From Chamaecrista fasciculata (Eukaryota > Streptophyta > Magnoliopsida > Fabales > Fabaceae): 64,000 nucleotides of DNA. Of this stretch, positions 62,350 to 64,000 are shown piece after piece. The first letter of the stretch is position 1. Each line of letters starts with the position of its first letter. A program made the position numbers and the translations under genes. The DNA lies in NCBI GenBank assembly GCA_003254925.1, contig QANZ01022461.1:47938-111937 (forward strand), read 5' to 3'. The notes under the pieces are model-generated. The model made no database searches, was not told where the DNA came from, and saw only the letters and a list, made by a program, of their open reading frames with translations.

Positions 62350-63608
62350 ATGGAGTCCACTCTTCTTCTTGATCGATGGTCAGAGATTAATGAAGATTTA
62401 TTAAAAAAAATTGCTAAATATATTGATTCTTCTATTGATTATGTCAAATTTCGTTCAACATGTAAAAGTTGATATTTACAACTTCCAAAGTTTTCTAAAC
62501 ACATTAAAGTTAAACTTCCATTACTTTTGTTACCTTTTGATAACGAAAGTGATATTTCACGCCCACTTTATCATCCTGAAGAAAAAAAAGGTAATTTGTC
62601 ATTTACCATTATCAGAGACAAAAGATACAACGATTCATGGTTCTTGTTTTGGATGGCTAATTATGGTTGGATCAGATGACACAATTCAAATGTTTAATCC
62701 AATTACAAAGGCTCGAATTCAACTTCCACCAATATCAACTCTTTCGAGCATAATTGATTACCAACCAAAAAGACATGATGAAGAGTACACGATATCAATT
62801 CGTGATTTCCAGGGCAACCTTGATACATATACTGCTGATAAGTGGCATATGCATAATGTATATATTAATAAAATTATTTTATCATCCTCACCTGATGATG
62901 GTGATAAACAAGATTTCATAATCCTACTTTTATATTCACATCGTAATAATCTATGTTATTGTAGACATAGTGATAAAGTGTGGACAAAAATAGCAGAAGT
63001 TTTGGATTGGGGGAGACCGCGTATTCATGATGCCATCTTTTCCAAAGGAAAGATTTGTGTTGTTGATTCAAGGGGTTCAATTTATTAAAACATCGAAAGT
63101 AGAATTACTATTGATGACCAAGAAACCATCTTGTGATGATTACATTGGAACCTATAGAAAGTATTTAGTTGAAAGTAACAATGGTAGTTTGCTTTTGGTA
63201 ACTCGAGAAGTTGACTGTTCACGTGAACTAGTTGAAGGTTATTTAAAGTATCGTACGACTACTTTCTACTTATATAAATTGGACGAATCACAAAATAGAT
63301 GGTTAGAAGTGAAAAGTTTGGATGGTTATGTGATAGTAATTGGATTCAATTCTTCATCATGTATACTACCTCATGCAATCTCAAAAAACAGAGGAAATCG
63401 TATTTATTATTCAGATAATGTTATAGACTTTCAAGATACTAAGAAAATGACTTGGGGAGGTCATGATAATGGTGTGTTCGATTTAGAAGATGCAACTATT
63501 CATCCATTGGTCTTTAAATCTAGTCTGATTTGGCCTAATCCTATTTGGTTAATTAATAAAAATTTTTTAGCTAATATTCAATCTTTTATGTTTTATAATT
63601 ATTTTTAG
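62350..63608 (+). pseudogene. F-box / DUF295 gene, decayed
   Basis: The conceptual reading is a plant F-box protein with a DUF295 (KIB/SKIP23-like) C-terminal domain. The F-box starts at 62350 ('RWSEINEDLLKKIAKYIDSS', 'VKFRSTCKS') and is stopped by TGA at codon 41 (62470-62472), where the family has Trp. The frame then shifts near the A run at 62582-62590. The next frame holds 'FGWLIMVGSDDTIQMFNPIT' and 'ARIQLPPISTL', then a TAA in-frame near 63086. A second shift near 63120 leads to 'YLVESNNGSLLLVTREV', 'FYLYKLDESQNRWLEVKSL', and 'GNRIYYSDN'. At least four lesions leave no complete product, unless some are assembly errors. Such genes are multi-copy and turn over quickly in plants. Confidence 0.85.
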
Positions 63609-63677
63609 AAATTTGTAACACTTTTGAATTTACTTATATTGGTTAATGCCTTAGGCATCAATAGCTTGTCTCTCATT

Positions 63678-64000
63678 TAGGGATGATCATGGGTAGGGTA
63701 TGGGTAGGGTACCTTAATCCCCGTCCCCATACCCATCAGAAATTATCATCCCCATACCCAGACCCATACCCGTGCGGGTATGAATATCAATCCCCATACC
63801 CATACCCTATGGGTACCCCTATATCCAGACCCGGACCCATACTCGAAAAATTTCAAAAAATACTAATTTTTTTAACATTATTTTATATAAAAATACTAAT
63901 TTCAAAAAATACTATATATATATATATATTTAAAATAAAAAAATAAATATAATTTTATATATATACATTAATACATGTATATAAATATAAATATAAATAT
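63678..64000. repeat. GGGTA-rich repeat, cut by the window end
   Basis: Starts 'tagggatgatcatgggtaggg', followed by mirrored 'gggtatgggta' and 'tacccatacccat' clusters to about 63850 and then A/T-rich DNA. The layout resembles the hAT-like GGGTT repeat at 13391. The right end lies outside the window. Confidence 0.5.

Overview
The window is nuclear DNA from a dicot plant. The genes are split by AT-rich introns of mostly GT-AG type, several products are chloroplast or plant-type proteins (TIC236, a PsbP-domain protein, the syntaxin SYP32), and the space between genes is full of plant transposon families. I cannot name the species. Exon models were built by hand, by joining reading frames at splice sites so that phase is kept and the product matches its known family. 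Untranslated exons are mostly inferred. Four isolated N bases (23019, 54059, 57796, 61854) mark small assembly uncertainties.

Layout. 1-2.9 kb: non-coding, with degenerate fold-back repeats. 3.25-7.14 kb (+): SYP32, a Golgi Qa-SNARE. 9.38-12.0 kb (+): a conserved but uncharacterised charged plant protein. 12.7-15.8 kb: a nest of Mutator-like fold-back elements, one carrying what looks like a captured gene fragment, all with 9-bp target duplications. 16.39-34.87 kb (+): TIC236, 23 coding exons, 2169 residues, with a Copia retrotransposon lacking reverse transcriptase inside intron 4. 35.46-39.09 kb (-): a PsbP-domain thylakoid lumen protein. 39.4-42.6 kb: fold-back repeats and a short coding-like fragment. 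42.66-44.39 kb (+): a type II DnaJ/Hsp40 with a GC-AG intron and a strong hairpin just after its stop. 45.46-50.34 kb (-): a large TFIIS-M plus SPOC domain protein. 51.8-54.1 kb: a truncated LINE, a solo LTR and another 9-bp-duplication fold-back. 54.61-58.78 kb (-): a multi-pass RING-H2 E3 ligase with an RTE-type LINE tail in an intron. 62.35-63.61 kb (+): a decayed F-box/DUF295 gene. The window ends inside a GGGTA-rich repeat.

The genes are ordinary housekeeping genes with no operon-like relation. TIC236 and the PsbP protein both serve the chloroplast (protein import and thylakoid lumen), but they face each other tail to tail and their closeness need mean nothing. The most unusual content is the repeat fraction. 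At least eight insertions can be delimited to the base by their target duplications, four of them fold-backs with 9-bp duplications, and one element sits inside a member of its own family.
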